The notes under the pieces were generated by a model. The model was given only the letters and a program-made list of their open reading frames with translations, was not told where the DNA came from and did not search any database. DNA of 6,285 nucleotides. It comes from Deltaproteobacteria bacterium. Lineage in GTDB: Bacteria; Desulfobacterota; DAOWOC01. The position numbers and the translations under genes were made by a program. Shown piece by piece: positions 1-6,285 of this stretch (position 1 is its first letter; every line of letters begins with the position of its first letter). The DNA lies in NCBI GenBank assembly GCA_030642225.1, contig DAOWOC010000070.1:1-6285 (forward strand). The letters run 5' to 3'.

Positions 1-689
1 CCTTGAAAAAAAAGATTTTTGAAAAATTCCCTGGTGCTGCAATCGCTGATATCTTTGGGCAGACTGAAATGACCCCGAGTACTTCCATGCGAATAGATTT
101 AAGCCCTGATACCTTAAAGGACAAGTCAGTCGGAAAGCCAATAGTAAAAACCAGGGTGGTGAATGAAAACGGGCATCCTGTAAAGGATGGTGAAATAGGG
201 GAGATAATATATAAGAGTCCCACAATAATGAAGGGATATCTTGATGAACCGGATAAAACGGGTGAAGTTATTAAAGACGGCTGGTTTTACAGCGGTGATC
301 TTGGTTTCAGGGATAAAGACGGCGATTTATGCGTTGTTGAACGAAAAAAAGAGTGTATAAGCAGCGGTGGCGAAAAAATTTTTCCTGGTGAGATTGAGGA
401 AATATTAAGCAAACAGAGTAAGGTTGAAAAAGTATGCGTTATAGGTGTAGCTGATAAGACATGGGGGACAAGTGTAAAGGCAGTTGTTTTATTAAAGGAG
501 AATGAAACAGCAGATGAAAATGAAATTATAGAGTGGTGCAGGCAAAATCTTGCGGGATATAAAAGACCGCGGTCTGTAATATTTGTTGATTCTCTTCCTG
601 TCTCAGTGGTTGGTAAGATTCAAAGAAACAAGGTGAGGGAGATGTATGGGACAGGGAATGATGATTTAATTACAGGTTCACCCGCTTAA
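1..689 (+). CDS. AMP-forming acyl-CoA synthetase/ligase (ANL superfamily), C-terminal part, 5' end outside window
   Basis: The open frame runs in from the left edge (first full codon at base 3) to a TAA at 687-689, leaving about 228 residues; family members are usually 500-560, so more than half is missing because of the window edge. Residue numbers count from base 3. ANL core motifs appear in the right order: the FGQTE adenine-pocket motif at 18-22, YSGD (96-99) with the ATP-ribose aspartate D99, the hinge region ERKKE (113-117) followed by SGGEKIFPGEIEE (121-133), and the C-terminal GKIQRNK motif with the likely catalytic lysine K205. The family activates a carboxylic acid as acyl-AMP and then usually passes it to CoA. 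Substrate-selecting residues lie mostly in the missing part, so fatty, aromatic or other acid cannot be decided. The TTG at base 3 is an internal leucine codon, not a credible start. The enzyme class is secure; the exact substrate is unknown. Confidence 0.9.
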   Translation, partial: LKKKIFEKFPGAAIADIFGQTEMTPSTSMRIDLSPDTLKDKSVGKPIVKTRVVNENGHPVKDGEIGEIIYKSPTIMKGYLDEPDKTGEVIKDGWFYSGDLGFRDKDGDLCVVERKKECISSGGEKIFPGEIEEILSKQSKVEKVCVIGVADKTWGTSVKAVVLLKENETADENEIIEWCRQNLAGYKRPRSVIFVDSLPVSVVGKIQRNKVREMYGTGNDDLITGSPA

Positions 690-705
690 ATCGCAACAGG
701 GCTAA

Positions 706-976
706 TGGCATTTGAATCAGAATTTGAGGCTTCCTCTATTTATTACAGCTCGTTCATTTTCTGAATTCAGTACGAGCCAGGATTTATATCAGTTTGCTTT
801 AGACACCACATATCCTGTTTTTTTCAAATCTTGATATGACAATTGGTTTTACTTATGGTATTTTTGAGGAGGAAAAAAGTGATAGTCCATCAAAAAACAT
901 TAATTTATGTGGCGTCCAGAAACTTGAACAGACATACTGGAACATTGGTATAGGATTAACATATAAAATTATGTGA
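706..976 (+). pseudogene. Remnant of an outer-membrane beta-barrel protein C-terminus, frameshifted
   Basis: The 325-base gap between the synthetase and the TPR gene is not empty. Frame 706-834 reads through alternating polar/hydrophobic stretches such as FALDTTYPV and then hits TGA at 832-834. The frame starting at 824 continues with LDMTIGFTYGIF, a charged loop (EEEKSDSPSK) and a last strand TYWNIGIGLTYKIM before TGA at 974-976. Removing one T from the seven-T run at 818-824 joins the two into about 89 residues. The pattern of amphipathic strands, a turn and an aromatic-rich final strand ending at the stop is typical of outer-membrane barrel C-termini, although the last residue is Met rather than the usual Phe. 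The first frame is closed upstream by TAA at 703-705 and has no plausible start or ribosome binding site, so the 5' part of the gene has been lost. The family cannot be named. Alternatives are a homopolymer sequencing error in an already truncated gene, or chance. Confidence 0.5.
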
Positions 977-1000
977 TTTTATTTTAATAACTAAAACTTT

Positions 1001-1007
1001 AAAGGAG
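1001..1007 (+). promoter_or_regulatory. Shine-Dalgarno site for the TPR lipoprotein gene
   Basis: AAAGGAG lies 7 bases before the TTG at 1015 and decides that start. An in-frame TAA at 1000-1002 excludes any longer product. The ATG at 1008-1010 touches the Shine-Dalgarno directly, is out of frame and stops after four codons, so it is not the start. Confidence 0.75.
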
Positions 1008-1014
1008 ATGCCCT

Positions 1015-1764
1015 TTGTTTAATAAAAAAATAGCTATTGTCTTGATATTATTTCTTGCCGGATGCGCTGCCTCACATCAAAAACAGATAAAAATAAATAA
1101 ACAAACGGATGCGCTCATAAAGCTTGGTGAATCTTATCTCGCAAAAGGCAGGCCCACAGCTGCATTAAGGGAACTTTTAAAGGCAAAACGTCTTGATCCT
1201 AAAAATCCAAAACTTTACAATGTACTTGGACTTACCTATGGAGACAAGGGCCGTTTTGATATGGCTGAATCAGCATTAAAAAAGGCGTTAAAACTCAATA
1301 AAAGTTTTCCGGATGCCAATAATAATCTTGGCACAATATATTTGCGTCAAAAGAAATGGGATCTTGCCCTTGAACAATTCAATATTGCCCTTGAGAACCT
1401 GCTATATTCCACCCCGGATATTGCCCATTATAATATAGGGGAGGCCTTCCTTGGCAAGGGTATGCACGACAAGGCAATAGAAAATTTTCAGTTGGCCATT
1501 GATTTTAATCCTTCTTTACTCATGGCCTATATTAAAATAGCAAAAATATATACAAGTATCGGCCGACCAGATAAAGCCTCGGCCGTACTCATCTTAGCAG
1601 AGGATTCTGCGCCTGACAATTATGGCATAATTTTATTAAAAGGCCGGAACTATCAGGCAATGGGCATGGTGAAAAAGGCTAAACATGAATTTTTGAAAGT
1701 GATTAAAATGGCTCCGGATACCAAAGAGGCCAGGGAAGCTAAAAAATTGCTTTTATCATTATAG
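1015..1764 (+). CDS. TPR lipoprotein, PilF/PilW-like (type IV pilus biogenesis type)
   Basis: This 249-residue protein opens with a lipoprotein signal peptide: basic N-terminus NKK, hydrophobic core IAIVLILF and a lipobox LAGC with the lipidated cysteine at C17. No Asp follows the cysteine (AAS follows), which in general favours outer-membrane sorting. The rest is about six tetratricopeptide repeats, roughly at residues 33-66, 67-100, 101-134, 136-169, 170-203 and 204-237, with the usual Gly/Ala/Pro positions (LGLTYGDKGRFDMAESALKKA is one clear unit). Size, lipobox, repeat number and a short LLYSTPD insertion between repeats 3 and 4 resemble PilF/PilW, the pilotin that helps PilQ secretin assemble in the outer membrane. 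No pil gene is nearby, so a general TPR scaffold lipoprotein remains possible. The TTG start is fixed by the Shine-Dalgarno and by an in-frame stop just upstream. The aminotransferase gene follows after 6 bases, implying one transcript. Confidence 0.85.
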   Translation: MFNKKIAIVLILFLAGCAASHQKQIKINKQTDALIKLGESYLAKGRPTAALRELLKAKRLDPKNPKLYNVLGLTYGDKGRFDMAESALKKALKLNKSFPDANNNLGTIYLRQKKWDLALEQFNIALENLLYSTPDIAHYNIGEAFLGKGMHDKAIENFQLAIDFNPSLLMAYIKIAKIYTSIGRPDKASAVLILAEDSAPDNYGIILLKGRNYQAMGMVKKAKHEFLKVIKMAPDTKEAREAKKLLLSL

Positions 1765-1770
1765 ACTATC

Positions 1771-2919
1771 ATGTATCCTTCAAAAAAATCACGCTTGGAC
1801 ATGTCCCCATTCCTTGTTATGGAGGTTTTGGAAAAGGCTCAGGAATTAGAGAAGCAGGGGCACAGGATTATACATCTTGAGGTCGGAGAACCTGATTTTG
1901 AAACACCGGAATGCATAAAAGAAGCGGCTGTTAAGGCTCTTAAGGACGGGCACACAGGCTATACACACAGCCTTGGTTTGTTGGAATTAAGGGAGGCTAT
2001 ATGTAAATATTATCATGACCGTTATTGTGTTTCAATATCCCCTGAACAGGTTGTGATTACCTCCGGCAGTTCTCCGGCCATGTTTCTTGCGTTTGCCTCT
2101 TTTTTAAAAGATGATGACAGTGTCCTGATGACTGATCCGTGTTATGCATGCTACCCTAATTTTATAAAATTTTTGGGATGCAATATTGTCCGCATACCTG
2201 TTTATGAAGAAAACGGTTTCCAACTGCTCAGAGAGGATATTTATAAAGAATTAATTGACAGTATTAGATTGATAATTATTAATTCGCCTGCCAATCCTAC
2301 AGGCATGATGCTTGATAAGACCGGCCTTGAGAGTATAACAAAAACCGGGATATTCATTGCGTCTGATGAAATATATCATGGGCTTGAATACAATGAGCCA
2401 GCACATTCTATCCTGGAATTTACTAAAGATGCGTTTGTTTTTAACGGGTTTTCCAAACTTTTTGCCATGACCGGCTGGCGTCTTGGATATCTCATAGCGC
2501 CGAAAAAATATATAAGGACAATACAAAAATTACAGCAGAATTTTTTTATATCAGCGAATTCAATATCACAATATGCCGGTATTGCAGCGCTTGAGCATGC
2601 CTCAATGGATGTTGAAAACATGAAAAAAGCATATAATAAAAGGCGTAAATATATTATTAAAAGGCTCAGAGAGCTTGGGTTCGGTATTTTTAAAGACCCT
2701 GACAGCGCTTTTTATGTGTTTGCAAACGCAAAGAAATTCAGCAATGATTCACTTGCCTTTGCATTTGATATCCTTAAAAATGCCCATGTAGCAGTAACGC
2801 CGGGGATTGATTTTGGCAGTAACAGCGAGGGTTATATCCGTTTTTCCTATGCCAGTTCACTTGAGAATATTGAGGAGGGCATGGTAAAACTTGAACATTA
2901 TATTGAGAAGGTATTATGA
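1771..2919 (+). CDS. PLP-dependent class I/II aminotransferase (aspartate/alanine aminotransferase-like)
   Basis: This complete 382-residue fold-type I aminotransferase would move an amino group between an amino acid and a 2-oxo acid in the cytoplasm. Visible motifs are the N-terminal GEPDFETP (39-46), the substrate/PLP region GYTHSLG (63-69), NPTG (175-178), SDEIYHG (198-204) with D199 pairing the pyridine nitrogen and Y202 facing the PLP oxygen, NGFSK with the Schiff-base lysine K229, GWRLGY with phosphate-binding R237, and R357 in YIRFSY for the substrate carboxylate. All catalytic residues are present. The stretch between NPTG and SDE is 19 residues, about four shorter than I expect in the family. 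The amino-acid substrate cannot be read from the sequence. The ATG at 1771 keeps the family's usual N-terminal segment before the PFLVMEVLE helix; a second ATG at 1801 would cut into it. No Shine-Dalgarno is visible, so translation is probably coupled to the gene 6 bases upstream. The stop overlaps the engB start (ATGA). Confidence 0.92.
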   Translation: MYPSKKSRLDMSPFLVMEVLEKAQELEKQGHRIIHLEVGEPDFETPECIKEAAVKALKDGHTGYTHSLGLLELREAICKYYHDRYCVSISPEQVVITSGSSPAMFLAFASFLKDDDSVLMTDPCYACYPNFIKFLGCNIVRIPVYEENGFQLLREDIYKELIDSIRLIIINSPANPTGMMLDKTGLESITKTGIFIASDEIYHGLEYNEPAHSILEFTKDAFVFNGFSKLFAMTGWRLGYLIAPKKYIRTIQKLQQNFFISANSISQYAGIAALEHASMDVENMKKAYNKRRKYIIKRLRELGFGIFKDPDSAFYVFANAKKFSNDSLAFAFDILKNAHVAVTPGIDFGSNSEGYIRFSYASSLENIEEGMVKLEHYIEKVL

Positions 2920-3512
2920 TTTATACAGTAAAAAAAGCTGAATTTATTACCAGTGCTGTAAAAGAACAGCAGTATCCGGAAACCGATCTTCCTGAAATCG
3001 TTTTTTCAGGCCGGTCAAATGTTGGTAAATCCTCGCTTATAAACACCCTGTTAAATAGAAAAAAACTTGTCAAAACCAGTTCAACGCCTGGCAGGACTCA
3101 ATTGCTGAATTTTTTCATGGTAAATGATGAATTTATTTTTGTAGATTTTCCAGGATATGGCTATGCAAAAGTCCCTAAAAATATCCAGCAAAAATGGGGG
3201 CAAATGGCAGGCATATATCTTGAAAACCGGCCACAGCTTGTTCTTGTCATTGTTATAATTGATATACGAAGGGATCCTGGTAATCAGGATAATTTTTTTA
3301 TCAATTGGCTTGAAACCCACGATATACCCTTTACCATAGTGGTGACAAAAAGTGATAAAATTTCCAAAAATGCGCGAGGTAAAAGGATTGATATAATATC
3401 CAGGGCAATTAATGTAAACAGATCAGACCTTGTAATATTTTCCTCACATACGAGAGCGGGGAGAGATGCTCTTTGGAGCAGGATACTTAATGCATCAGGC
3501 ATGGGAATATGA
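2916..3512 (+). CDS. engB: Ribosome biogenesis GTP-binding protein EngB (YihA/YsxC)
   Basis: This 198-residue TRAFAC GTPase has the normal length of the family. Its nucleotide-binding motifs are complete: P-loop GRSNVGKS (32-39), switch I with the STPGRTQ segment (56-62), switch II DFPGYGYA (77-84), G4 TKSD (144-147) and G5 SS (176-177). The EngB-specific IDIRRDP segment (115-121) is also present, close to the usual IDIRHGP. In well-studied bacteria EngB binds the assembling 50S subunit and is usually essential. The start is the ATG inside the ATGA overlap with the aminotransferase stop; GAGAAGG at 2905-2911 gives a plausible ribosome binding site 4 bases before it, and the residues before the P-loop match the family's short N-terminus. 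It closes the 1015-3512 gene run. A 141-base gap follows before leuS. Confidence 0.97.
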   Translation: MIYTVKKAEFITSAVKEQQYPETDLPEIVFSGRSNVGKSSLINTLLNRKKLVKTSSTPGRTQLLNFFMVNDEFIFVDFPGYGYAKVPKNIQQKWGQMAGIYLENRPQLVLVIVIIDIRRDPGNQDNFFINWLETHDIPFTIVVTKSDKISKNARGKRIDIISRAINVNRSDLVIFSSHTRAGRDALWSRILNASGMGI

Positions 3513-3653
3513 AATATTTGATTTGAAGTTTTTTTCGGGGTTATCTAATTTTAATTTTTTATGAGTTTATCTTATTGACTATGATTTGAAAAAATTCTTT
3601 TTGTATGATACCAATGCGTTCCAAACTATGTATAAAATTAAGGGAGATTTGCA
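3513..3653 (+). other. AT-rich gap upstream of leuS
   Basis: The gap is very rich in A and T and is the longest break after base 1015. It has no GC-rich hairpin, so no intrinsic terminator for engB can be called although there is a T run near 3530. TTGACT at 3575-3580 and TATGAT at 3604-3609 resemble promoter boxes but stand 23 bases apart, too far for a normal sigma-70 promoter. leuS may have its own promoter here, but the sequence does not prove it. No T-box or leucine-rich leader peptide is visible. Confidence 0.4.
3641..3646 (+). promoter_or_regulatory. Shine-Dalgarno site for leuS
   Basis: AGGGAG stands 7 bases before the ATG at 3654. It supports that start, which also gives the expected short N-terminus (YNPHEIE) ahead of the catalytic domain. 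Confidence 0.7.
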
Positions 3654-6143
3654 ATGGAAGAACGATATAACCCGCATGAAATTGAACTTCGCTGGCAATC
3701 CATATGGGATAAAAATAAGAGTTTCAAAGCATTTGAGGATACTTCCAAAGAAAAATATTTTTTAATGGAAATGTTTCCTTATCCTTCCGGCAGGATTCAC
3801 ATGGGACATGTCAGGAATTATACCATAGGCGATGTTGTAGCACGGTATAAGAGAATGTGCGGTGTGAATGTTATCCATCCAATGGGTTGGGATGCCTTTG
3901 GCATGCCGGCTGAGAATGCAGCAATAAAAAATAAGTCTCATCCGGCTAAATGGACATATGAAAATATTGATTATATGAAGAAGCAGCTTAAAAGAATGGG
4001 CTTTTCATATGACTGGGACAGGGAGATAGCAACGTGCGACCCATCGTATTATAAATGGGAACAGCTGATGTTTTTGAAGATGCTGGAAAAAGGTCTGGCC
4101 TATCGAAAAAAGTCTTTTGTAAACTGGTGTGACTCCTGCACAACAGTGCTTGCAAATGAACAGGTTGAAAACGGTGCATGCTGGCGATGCGGTGAGATGG
4201 TAAAACAAAAGGAACTGGATGGCTGGTTCTTTAAAATTACAGATTATGCTGAAGAACTCCTTGAATATACCGATAAACTTCCCGGCTGGCCGGATCGTGT
4301 TCTTACCATGCAGAGAAACTGGATTGGAAAAAGCATTGGCGCTAAATTAAGGTTTGTCCTTGAATCAGACCCCCAACAGTTTATAGAGGTCTTTACAACA
4401 AGACCGGACACGCTTTTTGGTGCGACATTTATGAGCCTTGCGCCTGAAAATCCATTGGCAAAGGAGCTTTCACGCGGGACAGAGCAGGAGAAGCAGGTTG
4501 ATCTGTTTATTGAAGAGGTATTAATGGAGGATCGTCTTTTGCGCGGTTCTGAGACACAGGAGAAAAAAGGGGTTTTTACCGGCGCTTATTGCATTAATCC
4601 TTTAACAAACAGCAGAATGCCTGTATATGTGGCCAATTTCGTATTAATGGAATATGGAACAGGGGCCGTGATGGCTGTCCCTGCCCATGATTCAAGGGAT
4701 TTTGCATTTGCAAAAAAATACGACCTTCCGGTCATAGTAGTAATCCAGCCACATGGAGAGGAACTTGACCCCGCAACAATGGAGGATGCCTATGTTAATC
4801 CGGGTATTATGGTCAATTCAGACAAGTTTAACGGCATGGAAAATGAGGCGGCAAAAACGGCTATTATAGATTATTTAAAAAAACAGGGTATGGGAAATTT
4901 TACAATAAATTACAGGTTAAGGGACTGGGGCATATCAAGGCAGCGTTACTGGGGCGCCCCCATACCCGTTGTTTATTGTGATAAATGCGGTTTGGTTCCT
5001 GTTGCAGAAAAAGATCTCCCTGTAGTGCTTCCGATTGATATAGAATTTCCCAAGAGCGGTATATCTCCCTTGCCTGATATTGAAGAATTTGTTCAAACAA
5101 CATGTCCAAAGTGTCTTGGGCCGGCGAGAAGAGACACTGATACCATGGATACATTTGTAGAATCATCATGGTATTTTGCAAGATATACATGTCCTGACTC
5201 CACTGATTCACCAATTGACCTGAAAAAGGCCGGATACTGGATGCCGGTTGATCAGTATATCGGCGGCATTGAACATGCTGTATTGCACCTGCTTTATTCA
5301 CGTTTTTTTACAAAGGTCATGAGAGATCTTGGTTATTTAAAAACGGATGAACCTTTTATCAATCTGCTTACTCAGGGTATGGTCATTAAAGATGGCTCCA
5401 AAATGTCAAAGTCCAAGGGCAATGTTGTTGATCCTAATAAACTGATAAATGAGTATGGCGCTGACACAGTACGGCTCTTTTGCCTCTTTGCCGCTCCGCC
5501 TGAAAGAGACCTTGAGTGGAATGCCAATGCAGTGGAAGGCGCATCAAGGTTTCTCGCAAGGATATGGAGGATAGTTTTTGAGGAAAATGAGAGGATAAAG
5601 GATGCTGAGGTCTTTGCCGGTGGTGATTTATCATCTGATGCCATTAAAGAGCTCCATCGTAAAACACATGAAACCATTAAACGCGTTACAGATGATATTG
5701 ATACCCGATTTCATTTTAACACAGCTATATCAGCTGTTATGGAATTGGTTAATCTTGTAAATCAGGTGCGGGAAAAGGGGGTTGATGAGGATGCATATCC
5801 CGAGGTTTTAAAAATGGCCATAGAGACGGCTTTAAAGCTTCTTTCTCCAATGGTTCCCCATATTGCCGAAGAATTGTGGCGTATCCTTGGGCATGATACC
5901 TTTTTGCTGAATGAACCATGGCCGGTTTATGATAAAGGCGTATTAACAAGAGAAATCATGACCATAGTGCTTCAGGTAAACGGGAAACTTCGTTCCAGGA
6001 TTGAGGTTCCTGTTGATTTGCATAACGATGAGCTCAAAAAAATTGCCCTTGAGGATCAGCATATAAAGCGCTTTACAAATGGTTTAAATGTCAGAAAGGT
6101 TATTGTGGTGCAGGGTAAACTTGTAAATATTGTGGCAAATTAA
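3654..6143 (+). CDS. leuS: Leucine--tRNA ligase (leucyl-tRNA synthetase)
   Basis: This 829-residue class Ia synthetase attaches leucine to tRNA-Leu with ATP in the cytoplasm; bacterial LeuS is usually 800-880, so it is full length. Domains in order: the Rossmann catalytic part with the HIGH-type motif HMGH (49-52) in [11 protein letters not shown]; a zinc-type insertion with C159/C162 and C176/C179 (WCDSC, CWRC); the CP1 editing domain with TTRPDT (248-253) and [15 protein letters not shown] (335-349), where D346 matches the conserved editing aspartate; a second cysteine set, C442/C445 and C484/C487; the leucine-specific region with [15 protein letters not shown] (496-510); KMSKS at 583-587; then the anticodon-binding helical domain and a C-terminal domain ending [12 protein letters not shown]. 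Both synthetic and proofreading sites look intact. The start is supported by AGGGAG 7 bases upstream. lptE starts 5 bases after the stop, so the two are probably cotranscribed. Confidence 0.98.
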   Translation: MEERYNPHEIELRWQSIWDKNKSFKAFEDTSKEKYFLMEMFPYPSGRIHMGHVRNYTIGDVVARYKRMCGVNVIHPMGWDAFGMPAENAAIKNKSHPAKWTYENIDYMKKQLKRMGFSYDWDREIATCDPSYYKWEQLMFLKMLEKGLAYRKKSFVNWCDSCTTVLANEQVENGACWRCGEMVKQKELDGWFFKITDYAEELLEYTDKLPGWPDRVLTMQRNWIGKSIGAKLRFVLESDPQQFIEVFTTRPDTLFGATFMSLAPENPLAKELSRGTEQEKQVDLFIEEVLMEDRLLRGSETQEKKGVFTGAYCINPLTNSRMPVYVANFVLMEYGTGAVMAVPAHDSRDFAFAKKYDLPVIVVIQPHGEELDPATMEDAYVNPGIMVNSDKFNGMENEAAKTAIIDYLKKQGMGNFTINYRLRDWGISRQRYWGAPIPVVYCDKCGLVPVAEKDLPVVLPIDIEFPKSGISPLPDIEEFVQTTCPKCLGPARRDTDTMDTFVESSWYFARYTCPDSTDSPIDLKKAGYWMPVDQYIGGIEHAVLHLLYSRFFTKVMRDLGYLKTDEPFINLLTQGMVIKDGSKMSKSKGNVVDPNKLINEYGADTVRLFCLFAAPPERDLEWNANAVEGASRFLARIWRIVFEENERIKDAEVFAGGDLSSDAIKELHRKTHETIKRVTDDIDTRFHFNTAISAVMELVNLVNQVREKGVDEDAYPEVLKMAIETALKLLSPMVPHIAEELWRILGHDTFLLNEPWPVYDKGVLTREIMTIVLQVNGKLRSRIEVPVDLHNDELKKIALEDQHIKRFTNGLNVRKVIVVQGKLVNIVAN

Positions 6144-6148
6144 ATATT

Positions 6149-6285
6149 ATGAAAAAATTAATCTATTTGCCTGTTTGGATAATTATCCTTTGTATCACCT
6201 GCTGCGGATATCGTTTTGCAGGCATGGAAAAAAATCCTTTTTTATATGTTAATACTATATCAGTCCCTCTTTTTGAGAATAATAC
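6149..6285 (+). CDS. lptE: LPS-assembly lipoprotein LptE-like, N-terminal part, 3' end outside window
   Basis: An ATG at 6149, 5 bases after the leuS stop, opens a frame that stays open for 45 codons to the right edge. It begins with a lipoprotein signal peptide: MKK, hydrophobic LPVWIIIL and then CITCCGYRFAG. The modified cysteine is most likely C19, directly before GYRF, because LptE proteins typically start their mature part with CGY/CGF-like residues; C18 is the alternative, and a Cys at the -1 position is unusual. The following NTISVPLFENN resembles the first beta-strand of LptE proteins. LptE plugs the LptD barrel and helps insert lipopolysaccharide into the outer membrane. The position straight after leuS is the classic place for lptE in many Gram-negative bacteria, often followed by holA, which would lie outside the window. 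There is no clear Shine-Dalgarno, so coupling to leuS is likely. The call rests on the N-terminus and context only. Confidence 0.8.
   Translation, partial: MKKLIYLPVWIIILCITCCGYRFAGMEKNPFLYVNTISVPLFENN

Noticed and set aside
748..777. Inverted repeat GCTCGT / ACGAGC with the palindrome CTGAATTCAG between the arms
   Set aside because: The stem is only 6 bp, no T run follows, and the sequence lies inside the beta-barrel remnant reading frame, so coding history explains it as well as an operator or terminator would.
879..953. Small 24-codon frame with a GTG start and a strong-looking GAGGAGG site before it
   Set aside because: The GAGGAGG is explained by Glu codons of the barrel remnant; the frame is short, overlaps the remnant in another phase and resembles no known small protein.
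3528..3560. T runs after engB as an intrinsic terminator
   Set aside because: There is no GC-containing stem before the T runs, so a terminator cannot be supported.
3575..3609. TTGACT and TATGAT as a promoter for leuS
   Set aside because: The 23-base spacing is well outside the usual 16-19, and such boxes are expected by chance in sequence this rich in A and T.
3605..3670. Possible 21-residue leader peptide before leuS
   Set aside because: It has no ribosome binding site, is not leucine-rich, and runs out of frame into the leuS start; there is no attenuator-like hairpin.
4900..5301. 133-codon open frame on the minus strand inside leuS, and other minus-strand frames in leuS, engB and the aminotransferase
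   Set aside because: They lie wholly opposite strongly conserved coding sequence, show no recognisable motif and have no separate ribosome binding context; they are shadows of the plus-strand genes.

Overview
This AT-rich window (I estimate about 40% G+C by eye) looks like ordinary chromosome from a Gram-negative bacterium. It has an outer-membrane/LPS gene (lptE start), a lipoprotein with PilF-like TPRs, and a run of class I aminotransferase, engB, leuS and lptE. Together with the sequence style, this suggests a Desulfobacterota (deltaproteobacterial, perhaps Desulfobacterales) genome. That placement is inference from gene content, not from a search. All genes are on the plus strand.

Layout. 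1-689: the C-terminal part of an AMP-forming acyl-CoA synthetase/ligase whose start lies outside the window. 690-1014: no intact gene, but about 706-976 still reads as the last strands of an outer-membrane beta-barrel protein, with one frameshift at a run of seven Ts, no start codon and a stop just upstream, so I call it a pseudogene remnant. 1015-3512: a tight three-gene run of TPR lipoprotein (TTG start, strong Shine-Dalgarno), then 6 bases, then a PLP aminotransferase, then a 4-base ATGA overlap into the ribosome-assembly GTPase EngB. 3513-3653: a 141-base AT-rich gap with the leuS ribosome binding site at its end. 3654-6143: complete leucyl-tRNA synthetase. 6149-6285: the first 45 codons of an LptE-like LPS-assembly lipoprotein, cut by the window edge.

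The genes do not form one pathway. The leuS and engB products serve translation and 50S ribosome assembly, the aminotransferase serves amino-acid metabolism, and the TPR lipoprotein and LptE serve the cell envelope. This is a housekeeping operon arrangement. I found no RNA gene, CRISPR array, mobile element, convincing promoter or intrinsic terminator, and no new multi-gene system. The most interesting item is the hidden beta-barrel remnant at 706-976.
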